Origin: Terriglobia bacterium
Lineage (GTDB): Bacteria > Acidobacteriota > Terriglobia > JAIQFV01
Direction of reading: 5' to 3'
Assembly: GCA_028716525.1 (NCBI GenBank)
Contig: JAQUPQ010000008.1
Location: 1-64,000 of the forward strand
Length of the DNA: 64,000 nucleotides
Below are positions 30,801 through 39,789 of the stretch, piece by piece. The translations under genes were made by a program, and so were the position numbers. Position 1 is the first letter of the stretch; every line of letters begins with the position of its first letter. The notes under the pieces were generated by a model. It made no database searches and was not told where the DNA came from. It was given only the letters and a program-made list of their open reading frames with translations.

Positions 30801-31073
30801 CTGAACCATTACTTTCAAGCTATACCGGCCCAAATCGACGGCATCAAACCGGTAGATTCCTACGTTGTTGCTCGTGCTCGTTCGAAGCACGCCCGTTTGA
30901 ATGTTCTTCAGTTCGACGTTGGCTGCGGGAATGACGGCGCCCGAAGCATCGTAGACGGTACCGGAAACAGTTCCGCGACTCGTTTGAGCGAGGATGGGTC
31001 CGGTCAGGAACAAGGCCATCACGAATAAGAGCAGCACAGCCCCTATGCGGAATGTAGAGCATCTTGGAATCAT
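27834..31073 (-). CDS. Oar-like TonB-dependent receptor with carboxypeptidase-regulatory domain (paralogue)
   Basis: 1079 residues, preceded by AAGGAG. A signal peptide lies around residues 11-30 (IGAVLLLFVMALFLTGPILA). A carboxypeptidase-regulatory domain follows (GTVSGTVYDASGAVIPAANV). The plug-like region has LARTLPGVVLASGSSTFGNG and FAVNGQRPRGNNYMLDGTDN, and the beta-barrel ends MRVQLKILF with the terminal Phe. It has the same architecture as the gene at 21741 but is clearly diverged, so it is a paralogue and not a recent duplicate. It converges on the S9 peptidase gene. The ligand cannot be predicted. Confidence 0.88.
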   Translation of the reverse strand: MIPRCSTFRIGAVLLLFVMALFLTGPILAQTSRGTVSGTVYDASGAVIPAANVELKNIQTGVLRTSTSNNVGIYRFDAVDLGRYSLKVMVQGFKTFVTENIGVEAARTLTIDVTLQAGGGETVVEVNASADELLTKDAPIRGGSFNPVDVVKLPISSLNPIALARTLPGVVLASGSSTFGNGGSSTQFAVNGQRPRGNNYMLDGTDNNDISVGGPAQAFNITDAVQEFSAQTSNFGTEFGRSGGGVFNVITKSGTNQFHGTVHWLFLSEVFDSLSNTRKLNNNLKKDVYTENVYGFTFGGPIIKNKTFFFGAYQNDLYRSTQNYSNVLPTADAVTKLQSLYPNNPRLALYLNALGSLRGLAQPFAVSLGKDPVSGIDRGSVNFGTVYFPMAAPSNSPQWMFRLDHILTDAHRLSFRYIYDTSTSTTSDFYFPGFTDDFKGRDQNFLFTDTYIFSPTWTNEFRFSYGRIGFGWFINTSGAPNATTLPAIGISNVSAPGIATNIPQYRRANNWLFQNTQSKVIGRHTFRYGLEFLRQLAGQRPPFNDRGSLSYRNSTGTNQQYSAFSNFLDDFSGPSGSSNRNFGDSVYHPNQFRQSYFFQDTWKARPSLSIVFGVRYENYGTPANIFTYPAFAGFDPSLFLVPNKVNGDNNNFAPAFGVAWSPTFEGGFLRKLFGDGKTVWRGGYQVTYEGFFNNLLSNIMADAPNSVNTTFSGAGTGRGSSNFFATLPTTPRVVTLLDSQTSVFDPNIRNPYTERWSFGLQRELPQKILLDVSYVGTASHKQFTSEDLNYRKLDGTRVFPAFGIRRIRASEGNMIYHGLQVRVDRRFANNFQLNAAYSWARSIDSTSEVFTGSNSPSSYTSVPISLGGLQIDRGLSDYSRNQRLVLMYVWDIPGPKMRILNQVLGGWSITGISTFQTGAPFTVSNGYDRNNDGISNDRPDISNPGAPLNTRAISVGTSTCATGWQNPDTSTCVTPNQVHFIQGLGLPNASTVGRNTLFAKGVANFDMDILKTFKITESKKLEFRLETFNIFNHPQYTGVPSASVVGTTVASPGFAQRFLNSDYLSGGTRSMRVQLKILF

Positions 31074-31660
31074 AGTGTTTCTCTCCTTATGAAATCTCTG
31101 TCAAATGATGATGCTTTCCCAATGAACACACTGATTTCCACACAAGGCCCGGATCAAATAAGGCTACAGAGGTTCTTTGACCCACTCTTCCAAGTGCTGC
31201 AGCCGACTTTGATCTGAACGCTAACCTCAGGAGCAGCGTCCGGCAGACTGAATGCCCGCCTGTCTTTTACGCCACACCGCGGAAAACGCTCGTTCGATTG
31301 TTCTAAGGAAAAACCAGGTAGATCAGATTATTGAAGCTTGGATTTGGCTTTGCAGCTTAAAACTCAATGAACAGAAATGCTTCCTGTTCTTGTAGGCGGT
31401 TCACTATTTGCTGAAAAACAAAGCCCCCAACAAAATGCATGCCACTGTCCCAAGCAACTCTTCTGCCATTCACAGAGAATCATTTCGCAATGACTCTTCA
31501 ATAGGTTGGAATCTCATAGCGGTAATGCGGGAGGACTGCTTTATGGAATTTCGTAGAAACTACATCTTTCGTCTACGGAAATCAATACATGAGGATTACG
31601 TTCAGGTGTGATTATGTCATCCGTTGGTATATCGGACCGGTCTGGTCCGGTTTGTTTGAT
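31074..31660. other. Intergenic region upstream of the second Oar-like gene
   Basis: No supported gene. The only plus-strand ORF (31408-31611, 67 codons) has no family resemblance. Near 31632-31651 there is a small dyad (CGGACC-x5-GGTCCG) resembling a regulator binding site, but it lies more than 500 bp from the gene start. The remainder seems plain AT-richer spacer. Confidence 0.5.
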
Positions 31661-31669
31661 TGAGCTACT

Positions 31670-31880
31670 CTTTTCTCGCAGCTGTTGCTCATGCCCCGAT
31701 GTATCGGGGCACCCAAGGGCATGAAAATAGAATCAAGCACTCGAAGCGACCGTTTTCTGGTCCCTGCAAGGGACATCTTCAATAGCCCAGTCCCCCGCGG
31801 GGGACTGGACTGACAATCTTGCGGACCGACAAGATCGCCAAGCCCCGGCAGGGGCGACAGAAACCTATTTTCGAGGCAGC
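31670..31880 (-). repeat. Dispersed ~210-bp repeat, copy A
   Basis: Read on the minus strand this matches 61851-62066 along its length with only scattered differences. It contains a series of palindromes: TCGCCCC with GGCGA, CCCCCGCGGGGG, and GCCCCGAT with ATCGGGGC. The 90-codon minus-strand ORF 31612-31884 exists only because this repeat happens to be open, and part of the same peptide (MSLAGTRKRSL) recurs in copy B. It lies just downstream of the M16 operon terminator. Confidence 0.75.
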
Positions 31881-31902
31881 TCACTCTTAGCCATCGACAT
31901 AG

Positions 31903-31928
31903 AAAAGCCCCCCGGAATTCGAGGGGCC
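31903..31928 (-). terminator. Rho-independent terminator of the M16 peptidase operon
   Basis: On the minus strand, GCCCCTC and a short AT-rich loop (GAATTCC-like) are followed by GGGGGGC and four Ts. It starts about 50 bp after the stop of the inactive M16 gene; a second small hairpin (GAAGCC-x4-GGCTTC) lies between. Confidence 0.7.
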
Positions 31929-31977
31929 TAAACTAAGGTTGGTTTATAGGATTGTCGAAGCCGATTGGCTTCCTATC

Positions 31978-33522
31978 CTATCGCTCGAACAGCCCGCTGG
32001 CGGGCACGATCTGAAGCTTCTCCGGGTTTATGTTTAGTTTCAAATTTACGAGAGTCTGATCGTCCTTCAAGACGTCGTCCGACACCGTCGCCGCATACTT
32101 GATGGGTGAAGGTTTGTTTTCCGCGATCGCTGCTTTCAACCCCTCCCCATCTTTGGCCACGATGGCGACATCAAAATTCTTGTCTTGAAGATGTTTCTTG
32201 ATGGCGCGGTTGACGTCCTCCACCGTCAAGGCCTTCAGCTCCTGTTGCACCCGGTCCGGATAGTACGGGATGCCGTAAAAATGCGAATCCAACAGGGTCC
32301 CCAAGCGGCGCGAAAGCGTCTGGTTCCAAAGCTTTGAATAGTTCACCAGAAAGGTTCGCTGCGCTTCAAACTGATCTTGGGTCAGACCGTCGCGAACCAG
32401 TTTTTGAACCTGGTAGAGGGCGGCTCTCAGTGCGAAATGGGCGTTCTGAGGTTCCACCGGCCGGATCCAAACGCTGAAGAATTGTTGACGTCGTGCAATA
32501 TTGGGAACAGGAAAAGTCGATCCGCCGTCCTGAATAAAATTCTCGATGTAGGCATAATCGCCGTAGTTCAATCCGCGCAAACCGCGGATGTAATTAAAGA
32601 GGACGCCGTTCTGCGTGCGGTGTTCGCCCAAATAAGATGCGGCCACCAAGAGGGCGTAAAAATCTTTGTCGCTGCGCGTGACATCGATGGGGCATCCGAA
32701 CGAGATCGCCGTGGCGCGGTTTTCCTTCGTGACCACATGGATTTGCAAATCCTGGATAGGCGCCGGCTTGGGCAGAACGACCGCGGGGACCTTTCCCGCG
32801 GGGAGCTTCGCGAAATCGGCCCCCATCGTTTTCACAAAGTCGGTGGTGTAACCACCGGCAATTCCCAACGTCATATTTTCCCGTGTATAGACTTTCCGGT
32901 AATAGGCCTTCACATCCTCCAGCGTGATGGACTTCAAGCCCTCCACGGTTCCTTCCACGGGATGTCCATAAGGATGATGGGCATACAACATCGCTTCCAG
33001 AGTGTGTTTGCCCAGTTCTTCGTCGTCGTTTCCGCGCAAGGAATTTTGCAGGTAATTCACCAGCACATCCTTATTCCTTTTGAAATCGCTTTCATCAAAT
33101 CGCGGTCGCAGCAGCAGGGCCGAAAAAATCCTGTAGAAGTTTTGCAGGTTATCTTTATGAATATTTGCGGAAAAGACCGTCACTTCCTTGTCAAACTGGG
33201 AATCGATGGAAGCCGCCCAGGGATACAGCGCATCGACGACCTGTTTGTAGGTCATCTCCTTAGAACCGCCCTCACCGATCATCAACGCCGTCAGGGCGTT
33301 CAAACCTTCCTTGCCTTTCGGATCGTTGATGGAGCCGGCGTGAACCAGAATGCGAAAGGAAATGATCGGAGAATTGGGACTGGACAACTCGACAATCTTC
33401 AAGGCTTTCACGGCGGGGGGCACCGATGGTGTCGTCGATTTCTTCGCGGTCGGCTGCGCTAAGGAGCGATCTCCCAGGAGGAGTAATAATAAGATTGTGA
33501 CTGCCCATAAAGGATATTTCAT
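31978..33522 (-). CDS. M16-family peptidase homologue lacking the zinc motif
   Basis: 514 residues with an N-terminal signal peptide (YPLWAVTILLLLLLGDRSLA). The M16 fold is recognisable from SFRILVHAGSINDPKGKEGL onward and the later RDGLTQDQFEAQRTFLVNYS. Where active members have HxxEH this protein reads LNALTALMIGEGG, so zinc binding and catalysis should be lost. It overlaps the active M16 gene by 4 bp (ATGA) and has its own GGAGGTG. Paired active and inactive M16 subunits are known (mitochondrial processing peptidase and bacterial two-chain M16B enzymes). I infer a heterodimer acting in the periplasm. Confidence 0.88.
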   Translation of the reverse strand: MKYPLWAVTILLLLLLGDRSLAQPTAKKSTTPSVPPAVKALKIVELSSPNSPIISFRILVHAGSINDPKGKEGLNALTALMIGEGGSKEMTYKQVVDALYPWAASIDSQFDKEVTVFSANIHKDNLQNFYRIFSALLLRPRFDESDFKRNKDVLVNYLQNSLRGNDDEELGKHTLEAMLYAHHPYGHPVEGTVEGLKSITLEDVKAYYRKVYTRENMTLGIAGGYTTDFVKTMGADFAKLPAGKVPAVVLPKPAPIQDLQIHVVTKENRATAISFGCPIDVTRSDKDFYALLVAASYLGEHRTQNGVLFNYIRGLRGLNYGDYAYIENFIQDGGSTFPVPNIARRQQFFSVWIRPVEPQNAHFALRAALYQVQKLVRDGLTQDQFEAQRTFLVNYSKLWNQTLSRRLGTLLDSHFYGIPYYPDRVQQELKALTVEDVNRAIKKHLQDKNFDVAIVAKDGEGLKAAIAENKPSPIKYAATVSDDVLKDDQTLVNLKLNINPEKLQIVPASGLFER

Positions 33523-34895
33523 CGCGCACCTCCTGTCGACAAGGTGATCTGGGTTTGGTTTTCAGGTTTGAAATAACGCTTCGCGACCTCCTGAAGTTTT
33601 TGCGGTGTCACCTGCTCATACATTGCAAAATACTGATCCATCGACGCCGGGTCGGCGGTCAGTTCGGCATAGCTCGTGAGTTGACGGGCAATTGCCGACG
33701 GCGTATTCAGCCCCATGAGAAAAGAATATTTCAAAAATGACCGCGCCCGATTCAACTGCGCTTCTGAAAACAGTTGCGTTTGCGCCGATTGCAGTGCGTC
33801 TTCGATATCTTTTTGAACCGCCGCCTGATCCGCCGGTTTCTTGATGCGCGTTTGGATGGTAAACAGGTAAGGGTCTCGGTGCTTGCCCCAACCGCCTCCC
33901 AAGAAATCAACTTGCTGGTTTTCAATCACCAACTTTTGGTACAGGGGCGAGGTCTCCGAAACAACGAGTTGAGAAAGCAGGTCCAGAGCGGGGCCATCCA
34001 AATTGTCGGTGCTGAATGCCGGCACGTGATAAGCCAGCACCAGATACGGCAACGTGCGGTTCTTCCACTCGACATGGCCCTGGCGCGGGCTGGTTTGCGG
34101 CGGCTCCACCGTCTTCTGCAATTGGTAAGTGCCACGCTTCCAGTTGCCATAATACTTTTTGACCATCGCCAAAGTGGAGTCGGACTGAACATCGCCCACA
34201 ATGATCAACACGCAATTCTCAGGACGGTACCAACGATCGAAGAACTTCAAGCTGTATTCGTATTGGTTAGGCATGTCCTGAATGTCGGCCAGAAAGCCCA
34301 TGGTGGTGTGTTTGTAAGTGTGCGTGGTGTAGGCCGTATCGCGGAGCTTCTCGAACAACGATTGAAAAGGAATGGAATTGTTCTTGTTGTACTCCCCCAA
34401 TATGGAACCCGCTTCGGTGCGAAACGCCGGTTCCGAATACTTCAGATTTTGAAATCGATCCGATTCCAAATCCATGATGGTGTCCAACGCCGAGGCGCTG
34501 GCGTTAATGTAGTAAGTGGTGAAATCATCGGTGGTCGAGGCATTGGTATCCGCTCCGATGGCCTTCAGCATGTCGTTGTATTTGTCTTCCGGATATTTCT
34601 CGGTTCCCCGGAACATCATGTGCTCGAAGAAGTGCGCAAATCCGGAATGCCCGGGTTCGACTTCATTGCGCGATCCGGTTCGCACCACGGTGTAATAAGC
34701 CACTACACCGGGGCTGTCAAAAGGGACAATTAAAACGGTCAGGCCGTTGTCCAAAACAGTTTTATGAACCGTGTAAGGAAAAACGCCTGCACCTGAAACC
34801 GAGCCGACCAGGGTCAGCAACAGCCCCAAGGCCGTAACGACGCCCAGCCATGATGAAATTTCGCTGGGGTGAGTTATGAATTTGAATGGATTCAT
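33519..34895 (-). CDS. M16-family zinc metallopeptidase, catalytic subunit
   Basis: 458 residues, start supported by GGAGG 6 bp before the ATG. A hydrophobic signal segment spans about residues 17-38. The inverted zinc motif HxxEH is at residues 88-92 (HFFEH), with the third ligand expected at Glu168, 76 residues later, matching the usual spacing. It is translated just before, and overlaps, the inactive homologue. Members cleave peptides and damaged proteins inside a closed chamber; here export is likely. The substrate is unknown, but a secreted S9 peptidase lies nearby. Confidence 0.92.
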   Translation of the reverse strand: MNPFKFITHPSEISSWLGVVTALGLLLTLVGSVSGAGVFPYTVHKTVLDNGLTVLIVPFDSPGVVAYYTVVRTGSRNEVEPGHSGFAHFFEHMMFRGTEKYPEDKYNDMLKAIGADTNASTTDDFTTYYINASASALDTIMDLESDRFQNLKYSEPAFRTEAGSILGEYNKNNSIPFQSLFEKLRDTAYTTHTYKHTTMGFLADIQDMPNQYEYSLKFFDRWYRPENCVLIIVGDVQSDSTLAMVKKYYGNWKRGTYQLQKTVEPPQTSPRQGHVEWKNRTLPYLVLAYHVPAFSTDNLDGPALDLLSQLVVSETSPLYQKLVIENQQVDFLGGGWGKHRDPYLFTIQTRIKKPADQAAVQKDIEDALQSAQTQLFSEAQLNRARSFLKYSFLMGLNTPSAIARQLTSYAELTADPASMDQYFAMYEQVTPQKLQEVAKRYFKPENQTQITLSTGGAR

Positions 34896-35232
34896 CAGAA
34901 ACCTCCGGCAATGAGTTTAAGAAGGAGAAACAGCCCGCTGGCTGCGACCAATGATTTTCAAAGTCTACCACAGAGGTTGAGCCCCGGACACATACTCCAT
35001 ACCTCTAGCCTTTCAATCGGGTTTCGTCCACTGTGTGCTCCGCGGCGGTTCCAGGCGCGCTGACCGCCACGTAGAGCCATTACTTTCGACCCTTTGGGCT
35101 TTTACGCGTGACGGGGTGATGTTAGAATCACGCGACCATCTGAGGATTCCAGGGTTTCTACCGGCATTGTTTTCAGGCCTCAGTGGGCGTGTCGGGCAGG
35201 TGGTTGAGCAGACAATTGATCCGAGGTTTGGG
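34896..35232. other. Divergent intergenic region between M16 and ABC operons
   Basis: No supported gene. It holds the leader and Shine-Dalgarno of the minus-strand M16 gene and, on the plus side, a TTAGAAT hexamer near 35125 that might be a -10 box for the ABC operon. The N-terminal 66 codons of the track ORF 35035 lie here but do not look like a permease N-terminus. Confidence 0.5.
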
Positions 35233-36381
35233 ATGTCTCGAGCACGATTTGTAATCAAGAACGGATTGCGAAACAAGCGGCGGACCCTGCTCACGATTCT
35301 GAGCATCGCTTTTTCGCTTCTCCTCCTGACATTGATGATTTCGGTTTACCGGGGTTTCTACATCGACCAGGGCACGGCCGATTCCGCCTTGCGATTGATC
35401 ACCCGGCATCGCGTCTCTCTGACCTTCTTCCTGCCTTCTTCCTACGAGCAAAAAATCCGGGCGATTCCCGGGGTCGTGGATGCCGTCCCCATGGAATGGT
35501 TCGGAGGCATTTATAAAGATGACCGCCCGGAGAATTTTTTTGCGCAAATGGCCGTCAATCCTGAAGAACTTTTCAGTGTTTATAAGGATTGGAAAATTCC
35601 TCCGGACCAGCTGCAGGCCTGGATTCGAGATCGGGCCGGCGCAGTTGTCGACCGCAAGCTCGCCGACAAACACAGATGGAAGCTCGGCGATCGTCTGACC
35701 CTCCAGGGAACCATCTTTCCGGTGAATCCCGAACTGACGATCCGGGGCATCTATGAAACACCTGTGACCGCCGACCAAGGCCTTTACTTTAACTGGACGT
35801 ACGTGGAAGAGGCCGTGCGCTGGGCCAAAGGTCAGACCGGACTGTTTGCCATACTGGTCGATTCGCCCGAGTCTGTAGCCCGCATTGCCGCGGCCATCGA
35901 CGACGAATTTCGAAATGCTCCGGAACCCACCAAGACCGAGAGCGAAAAAGCCTTTCAGCTGGATTTCGTTTCGATGCTCGGCAATGTAAAGGCTTTCATT
36001 CTGAGTATCACTCTGGCTGTGGTCTTCGCCATTCTGTTGGTGTCCGCCAATACCATGGCCATGTCCATCCGGGAACGGACCCGCGAAGTGGCGCTGCTCA
36101 AGACGTTGGGATTCACACCGACGGGAATCTTGACGCTCTTTGTAGCCGAAGCCGTGGCGCTGGCGCTGGTCGGCGGGGTCCTGGGGGTTTTGGCGGCCAA
36201 AGGCCTGGCCAAATTTGTGGCCAACTCTCCGGCGCAAATGCTGGCCGATTTGACCATCACCTTCCCCACGATCCTGGTCGCGTTGCTGGTGGCGGTTCTG
36301 GTGGGACTGCTCAGCGCCATTCTCCCGGCCTACCGCGCGTCACGACTGAACATTGTGGATGGCTTGAGGCACATTGGGTAA
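35233..36381 (+). CDS. FtsX/MacB-type ABC transporter permease 1
   Basis: 382 residues from ATG 35233, which gives the expected amphipathic start MSRARFVIKNGLRNKRRTLL before the first helix. The layout is one N-terminal helix, a ~220-residue periplasmic domain and three C-terminal helices (FILSITLAVVFAILLVSANT, ILTLFVAEAVALALVGGVLG, ILVALLVAVLVGLLSAILPA), typical of the FtsX/MacB fold. The motif RTREVALLKTLGFTPTGI lies between the last helices as in the family. It precedes a second permease, an adaptor and an ATPase, forming a tripartite-type export system. Confidence 0.92.
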   Translation: MSRARFVIKNGLRNKRRTLLTILSIAFSLLLLTLMISVYRGFYIDQGTADSALRLITRHRVSLTFFLPSSYEQKIRAIPGVVDAVPMEWFGGIYKDDRPENFFAQMAVNPEELFSVYKDWKIPPDQLQAWIRDRAGAVVDRKLADKHRWKLGDRLTLQGTIFPVNPELTIRGIYETPVTADQGLYFNWTYVEEAVRWAKGQTGLFAILVDSPESVARIAAAIDDEFRNAPEPTKTESEKAFQLDFVSMLGNVKAFILSITLAVVFAILLVSANTMAMSIRERTREVALLKTLGFTPTGILTLFVAEAVALALVGGVLGVLAAKGLAKFVANSPAQMLADLTITFPTILVALLVAVLVGLLSAILPAYRASRLNIVDGLRHIG

Positions 36382-36454
36382 AAAACCTTTTGCACATGAG
36401 ACTTGTAACCGCGCGAATTGAATCTGATTTTGGGAAACAGAGCGGAAATTGATT

Positions 36455-37615
36455 ATGGCTGTCCCCATCATTTATAACATCCGCAATCTTCGCCTGCGTC
36501 CCGGCGCGACGGTAATGACCGTTCTCGGCGTGGCCTTGACCGTCAGCATTGCCATTTTCATCATGGCGTTGTTGAGCGGTCTACAGCAGGCCTTCGTGAC
36601 CAGTGGTGATCCTCTAAACGTGCTGGTCTTGCGCAAAGGTGCGGATGCCGAGCTGTTGAGCGTTATCGGCCGGGATGCTTTCGATATTATGAAGTTTTTG
36701 CCGGGCGTCGCGCGAGACGATCAAGGCGAGCCGTTGGCTTCGGGCGAGATGTTTGTGGCCATCGTGTTGCCGCGGCTCGACGGCACGGGGGAGGTCAACG
36801 TCAGCGTCCGCGGATTGACCCTCACCGGACTGAAGCTCCATCCCAAGGTAAGACTGGCGGAAGGCCGATGGTTCTCTCCCGGACTGCGCGAAATCGTGGT
36901 CAGTCGTTCCATCCGAAAACGCTTTGCTCACGCCAATCCGGGAGACACGGTGCAGTTTGGCAAGGGGCCTTGGACGGTGGTGGGTGTTTTCGATGCCGCC
37001 GGAACAGCCCATGAATCGGAAATTTGGGCGGACGTCAATCAGATGGCGACGGACTTCGATCGCTCGATCTTCTCCTCGGTGCTGCTGCACGCCACCGACA
37101 AAATCGCCGCTGATGCTTTGACGCACCGCGTGAACGACGATCAACGCCTCAAACTTCAAGGCATGCTGGAGACTGATTATTACGCGCGGCAGACACGCTC
37201 CGGCGCGCCGCTGCAATTTGTGGGAACCCTCGTGGCCATCATCATGGCAATCGGCTCCTGCTTTGCGGCCATGAACACCATGTACGCCGCCGTGGCCTAT
37301 CGGTCCCGCGAAATTGCGACGTTACGCGTGCTGGGCTTTTCGCGTCCCAGCGTCTTGACTTCTTTTGTTCTGGAATCCCTGTTGATCGCGCTTCTCGGCG
37401 GCGCCCTCGCCGTGGCGTTGATGCTGCCGTTCCGCGATCTCACGACCGGAACGTCCAACATCGTCACGTTTACGGAGGTGGTGTTCCAAATCCGCATGAC
37501 GGCCGGAGTTATGATCGCCGCCATGGGGTTTGCAGCCGCTCTGGGTTTGTTCGGTGGATTGGCCCCCGCTTGGCACGCTGCTCGGTCAAATATTCTGAAC
37601 TCCTTGCGCGATTGA
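36455..37615 (+). CDS. FtsX/MacB-type ABC transporter permease 2
   Basis: 386 residues from the second ATG (MAVPIIYNIRNLRLRPGATV). It shows the same four-helix FtsX/MacB design as the previous gene, with YRSREIATLRVLGFSRPSVL before the penultimate helix, but only low similarity to it. The two may form a heterodimer in place of the usual homodimer. The protein follows permease 1 by about 70 bp and precedes the adaptor gene by 87 bp. The substrate is unknown. Confidence 0.92.
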   Translation: MAVPIIYNIRNLRLRPGATVMTVLGVALTVSIAIFIMALLSGLQQAFVTSGDPLNVLVLRKGADAELLSVIGRDAFDIMKFLPGVARDDQGEPLASGEMFVAIVLPRLDGTGEVNVSVRGLTLTGLKLHPKVRLAEGRWFSPGLREIVVSRSIRKRFAHANPGDTVQFGKGPWTVVGVFDAAGTAHESEIWADVNQMATDFDRSIFSSVLLHATDKIAADALTHRVNDDQRLKLQGMLETDYYARQTRSGAPLQFVGTLVAIIMAIGSCFAAMNTMYAAVAYRSREIATLRVLGFSRPSVLTSFVLESLLIALLGGALAVALMLPFRDLTTGTSNIVTFTEVVFQIRMTAGVMIAAMGFAAALGLFGGLAPAWHAARSNILNSLRD

Positions 37616-37702
37616 CCAGTTGCCCGCAAGAGATCGTGGAAGGCACTCCTAAATCAAAATGGAAACGACATTTATCCCCTACTTTCATCTTTTTGAATTC
37701 TT

Positions 37703-39064
37703 ATGACCGAATCGAATAAATTTTCCGAACTCAAAAATCTCAAGATCGACCGATCGGCGGGTTCCTCACAACCACCCCGATGGACTTCTCGATGGATTCT
37801 GACCGGAGTCATTCTCTTGGTGGTTCTGGGCCTGGCCATCACGGCGTTTCGCCTCTTCTCATCACCCGGGGCCGAGGTGGAAGTGGCGCGAGCCGTGGCC
37901 GACAGTTCTTCTTCAGAACCCGTGGTCTTGAACGCCGCCGGATACATCGTCGCGCACCATAAAATCAACGTGAACTCCAAAGTCACTGGCCGCATTGCCT
38001 GGATCGGGGTTGAAAAGGGCGACCATGTCAAGCAGGGCCAGGTCCTGGTCAAGTTGGAAGATCAGGAATTCAAAGCCCAGGTGGACCAGTCCCGCGGCGC
38101 CATGGACGCGGCGACGGCCCATCTCAAGGCATTGGAAACGGGATCGCGGCCCCAGGAGATCGATCAGGCGCGGCACAATTTGGAGCAGGCGCGCGCCAAT
38201 CTGGTCGACGCCAAACTTACTCTCGACCGCACCCGAGGGCTCGCGGGCGAAGGCATCTTTACAAAACAACAACTCGATGACGCCGTGGCGCGATACGACG
38301 CCGCCCAACAGCAGGTTCAAGCTTTGGAAAAAGCCTACGAGTTGGTGCATATCGGCCCGCGGCGCGAAGACATCGACCAGGCCCGCGGCGAGTATGTGCA
38401 GGCCAAAGGGCAATTCGATTACGCCAAAACGCTGCTGGAGGCCACGGAGATTCGCGCCCCGGTTAGCGGTACGATCTTGGAACGAACGGCGGAAAAAGGG
38501 GAATTGGTCACGGCCCAATTTGCCAGTGGCGCGGAAGGTGGACCCCGGGGATCGGTGGTGACCTTGGCCGATCTCGAGGACTTGCAGGTGGAACTCGACA
38601 TCAGCCAGGACGATTTTTCCAAACTCACTCCCAAACAGCAGGGCGTGGTTACGACCGACGCTTATCCCGATCGCAAATACGACGGCATCATCGACGAGAT
38701 TTCTCCGGAAGCCAATCGCCAGAAGGCCACGGTCCAGGTCAAAGTGAAAATACTCCGCCCCGACGATTACCTCCGGCCTGAAATGAACGCCAAGGTCGCA
38801 TTCCTGGCCGACGCTCCGACTACCAAAAATGCCGCCACTTCGGAAGTGATTGTCCCGACAGCCGCCGTGCGGGATTTTGAGGGCCGCAAAACGGTATTTA
38901 TTGCCTTTCAGGGCCGGGCAACGGCGCGCCCGGTTCGCGTTATCGGCCCGCGTTCCCGTGGAGTAGCCGTGGAAGGACTTACGGGTGGTGAAGACGTGGT
39001 TGTCAACGGACCCGCCGGCCTCAAGGACGGCGATAAAATTCAGGTGAAAGGACCCAAGAACTAA
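37703..39064 (+). CDS. HlyD/MacA-type periplasmic adaptor
   Basis: 453 residues. One N-terminal membrane helix ([20 protein letters not shown]) is followed by a biotinyl-lipoyl half ([20 protein letters not shown]). A long coiled-coil hairpin follows with many Gln/Ala/Glu heptads ([20 protein letters not shown] and similar), then the second half-lipoyl ([20 protein letters not shown]) and beta-barrel domains. Such adaptors link inner-membrane permeases to an outer-membrane channel of the TolC type, none of which is encoded here. Its stop codon overlaps the ATPase start by one base (TAATG). Confidence 0.93.
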   Translation: MTESNKFSELKNLKIDRSAGSSQPPRWTSRWILTGVILLVVLGLAITAFRLFSSPGAEVEVARAVADSSSSEPVVLNAAGYIVAHHKINVNSKVTGRIAWIGVEKGDHVKQGQVLVKLEDQEFKAQVDQSRGAMDAATAHLKALETGSRPQEIDQARHNLEQARANLVDAKLTLDRTRGLAGEGIFTKQQLDDAVARYDAAQQQVQALEKAYELVHIGPRREDIDQARGEYVQAKGQFDYAKTLLEATEIRAPVSGTILERTAEKGELVTAQFASGAEGGPRGSVVTLADLEDLQVELDISQDDFSKLTPKQQGVVTTDAYPDRKYDGIIDEISPEANRQKATVQVKVKILRPDDYLRPEMNAKVAFLADAPTTKNAATSEVIVPTAAVRDFEGRKTVFIAFQGRATARPVRVIGPRSRGVAVEGLTGGEDVVVNGPAGLKDGDKIQVKGPKN

Positions 39065-39780
39065 TGACCGCGGTAATGGAACCTCCCCACGCCACTTCGT
39101 CCGGTAAGAACATTGTGCAAGCGCGTGAAGTCACCCGGATTTTCAAACGCGACAGTTTTGAAGTGCTGGCCCTGGATCGAGCCACCCTCGATATCGCCGA
39201 AGGAGAATTTCTGGCGTTGATGGGTCCCTCCGGTTCCGGGAAGACTACGCTGCTGAATTTGATCGCGGCCATCGACCACCCCACGTCGGGTGAATTGCTG
39301 GTGCGCGGCGAGAATGCTTTTCTACACAGCGACAAGGAAATTGCCCGCTGGCGGAATGAACATATCGGCTACGTGTTTCAGACCTTCAATCTGATTCCGG
39401 TTCTGACGGCCTTTGAAAATGTGGAATTGCCTTTGCTGCTCACCCACCTTTCCAAAGCGGAACGAAAAGAGCATGTTTTGACGGCCCTCAAATTGGTCGG
39501 CCTGGAAGATCGTGTGGATCATTTGCCCAAGCAGCTTTCGGGCGGACAGGAACAACGCGTGGCCATCGCTCGAGCCCTCGTCACAGATCCGACACTCATT
39601 CTCGCCGACGAACCGACGGGCGATCTCGACAGTCATTCTGCTTCCGAGGTGTTGGAGATCCTCAAACGCCTCAATCATGATTTCCACAAGACCATCGTCA
39701 TGGTCACACACGATCCCCATGCCGCCTCTTTTGCTCACACCATTCGACATCTGGAAAAGGGCCAACTGCTGCCGGTGTAA
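39064..39780 (+). CDS. ABC transporter ATPase (MacB/LolD family)
   Basis: 238 residues. Walker A GPSGSGKT (54-61), the Q-loop around [20 protein letters not shown], the signature [15 protein letters not shown] and Walker [18 protein letters not shown] are all intact. The H-loop His is present in [10 protein letters not shown]. The family's usual LSGGQQQR reads LSGGQEQR here. It powers the two FtsX-like permeases upstream; the one-base overlap with the adaptor implies translational coupling. Export of a lipoprotein, peptide or toxic compound is possible, but nothing decides between them. Confidence 0.95.
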   Translation: MTAVMEPPHATSSGKNIVQAREVTRIFKRDSFEVLALDRATLDIAEGEFLALMGPSGSGKTTLLNLIAAIDHPTSGELLVRGENAFLHSDKEIARWRNEHIGYVFQTFNLIPVLTAFENVELPLLLTHLSKAERKEHVLTALKLVGLEDRVDHLPKQLSGGQEQRVAIARALVTDPTLILADEPTGDLDSHSASEVLEILKRLNHDFHKTIVMVTHDPHAASFAHTIRHLEKGQLLPV

Positions 39781-39789
39781 CCAAATCTT

